Of a stretch of DNA of 5,907 nucleotides, positions 5,687 to 5,907 are shown one piece after another. Below the pieces are notes generated by a model. That model did no database searches. It was given only the letters and a program-made list of their open reading frames with translations, and was not told where the DNA came from. Origin of the DNA: Candidatus Geothermarchaeota archaeon (GTDB lineage Archaea > Thermoproteota > Nitrososphaeria > Geothermarchaeales > JAUWBL01); contig JAUWBL010000077.1 in the NCBI GenBank assembly GCA_030601715.1, positions 1 to 5,907 on the forward strand, given 5' to 3'. Made by a program: the position numbers and the translations under genes. Each line of letters begins with the position of its first letter. The stretch's first letter is position 1.

Positions 5687-5907
5687 TTGAGTAAACAGAA
5701 GAGACTAAAGCAAGTCAGCGGAAAGGAACGTGGGGATCCTCCCGAGACAGGTGTTCAACAGGTCGAGAAGGAACCTGCAACTGTCGAAGAGAAGCAAGAG
5801 TTCATCGACAGATACATCGTCATCGAACCGTTTGGGATGGCCGCCATAACCCGGGGCCCCGAGGGAAAGCTGCGATACTTTGTTGTTGAACCCGAGCTGG
5901 ACGAGGG
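5687..5907 (+). CDS. type IV filament / type II secretion system ATPase, GspE/ArlI-like, N-terminal part only
   Basis: Seventy-three codons are visible before the right edge. The first 38 residues are charged and probably disordered (KQKRLKQVSGKERGDPPETG, then EKEPATVEEKQ). They are followed by FIDRYIVIEPFGMAAITRGPEGKLRYFVVEPELDE, which matches the opening beta domain of archaeal GspE/ArlI secretion ATPases, where a Y-x-V-x-EP-x-x-x-x-x-I segment is followed by a short turn and a Y-x-V-x-EP-x-L strand. The Walker motifs would lie beyond the edge, so the call rests on this N-terminal pattern alone. Such hexameric ATPases power assembly of archaeal pili and archaella at the cytoplasmic face of the membrane. 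The start is TTG at 5687-5689: an in-frame TAG lies at 5672-5674 and the next ATG is deep inside the conserved part. The Shine-Dalgarno is weak (GAGCCGGG just upstream). Confidence 0.62.
   Translation, partial: MSKQKRLKQVSGKERGDPPETGVQQVEKEPATVEEKQEFIDRYIVIEPFGMAAITRGPEGKLRYFVVEPELDE

Noticed and set aside
1..5907. tRNA, rRNA, CRISPR array, insertion sequence or attachment site
   Set aside because: I looked for cloverleaf-like stems, regularly spaced repeats, transposase motifs and terminal inverted repeats by eye and saw none; the only clear short repeat is the twin GTTTAAAT.

Overview
The window looks like a chromosomal segment of an archaeon, most likely a TACK-type lineage (for example Bathyarchaeia, Aigarchaeota or a relative). 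Support: a split glycine decarboxylase with archaeal-style sequences (GcvPA carries an NSSMYDWGSA-type motif), an archaeal/eukaryotic-type MiaB-like tRNA methylthiotransferase (YGCTLNKFDSELM), a KaiC/RadA-like ATPase, the start of an archaeal GspE/ArlI-type secretion ATPase, TATA-box-like promoters (TTTAAAT) and GGTG-type Shine-Dalgarno sequences. The phylum is an inference; there is no rRNA here to settle it.

Left half (1-3297, all minus strand): a compact unit transcribed right to left, gcvPA > gcvPB > a 31-codon small ORF > tRNA methylthiotransferase (cut by the left edge). Every junction overlaps: gcvPA/gcvPB by 4 nt (CTGA), gcvPB/small ORF by 16 nt (or 4 nt, ATGA, from its second ATG), and small ORF/methylthiotransferase by 8 nt. 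GcvPB has no ATG, GTG or TTG that would include its conserved N-terminal arm; the best start is a CTG overlapping the gcvPA stop, which adds 48 residues to the obvious ATG-started frame. GcvPA and GcvPB together form the glycine-decarboxylating P-protein; GcvT, GcvH and the lipoyl enzymes are not in this window.

A divergent intergenic region (3298-3464) holds promoters for both sides, including two copies of GTTTAAAT on the plus strand and a CATAATAT box facing gcvPA.

Right half (3465-5907, all plus strand): a short pilin-like or secreted beta-rich protein with a class III signal-like N-terminus, a winged-helix protein, a three-helix membrane protein coupled by an ATGA overlap to a single-domain KaiC/ArlH-like ATPase with an altered catalytic-glutamate motif, and after a 174-nt gap the N-terminus of a GspE/ArlI-like secretion ATPase running off the right edge. 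Taken together this resembles a small, non-standard type IV filament or surface-assembly locus (pilin-like + membrane protein + ArlH-like + ArlI-like + possible regulator). That system-level reading is an inference from gene context and weak motifs, and it is the part of the window most worth following up.
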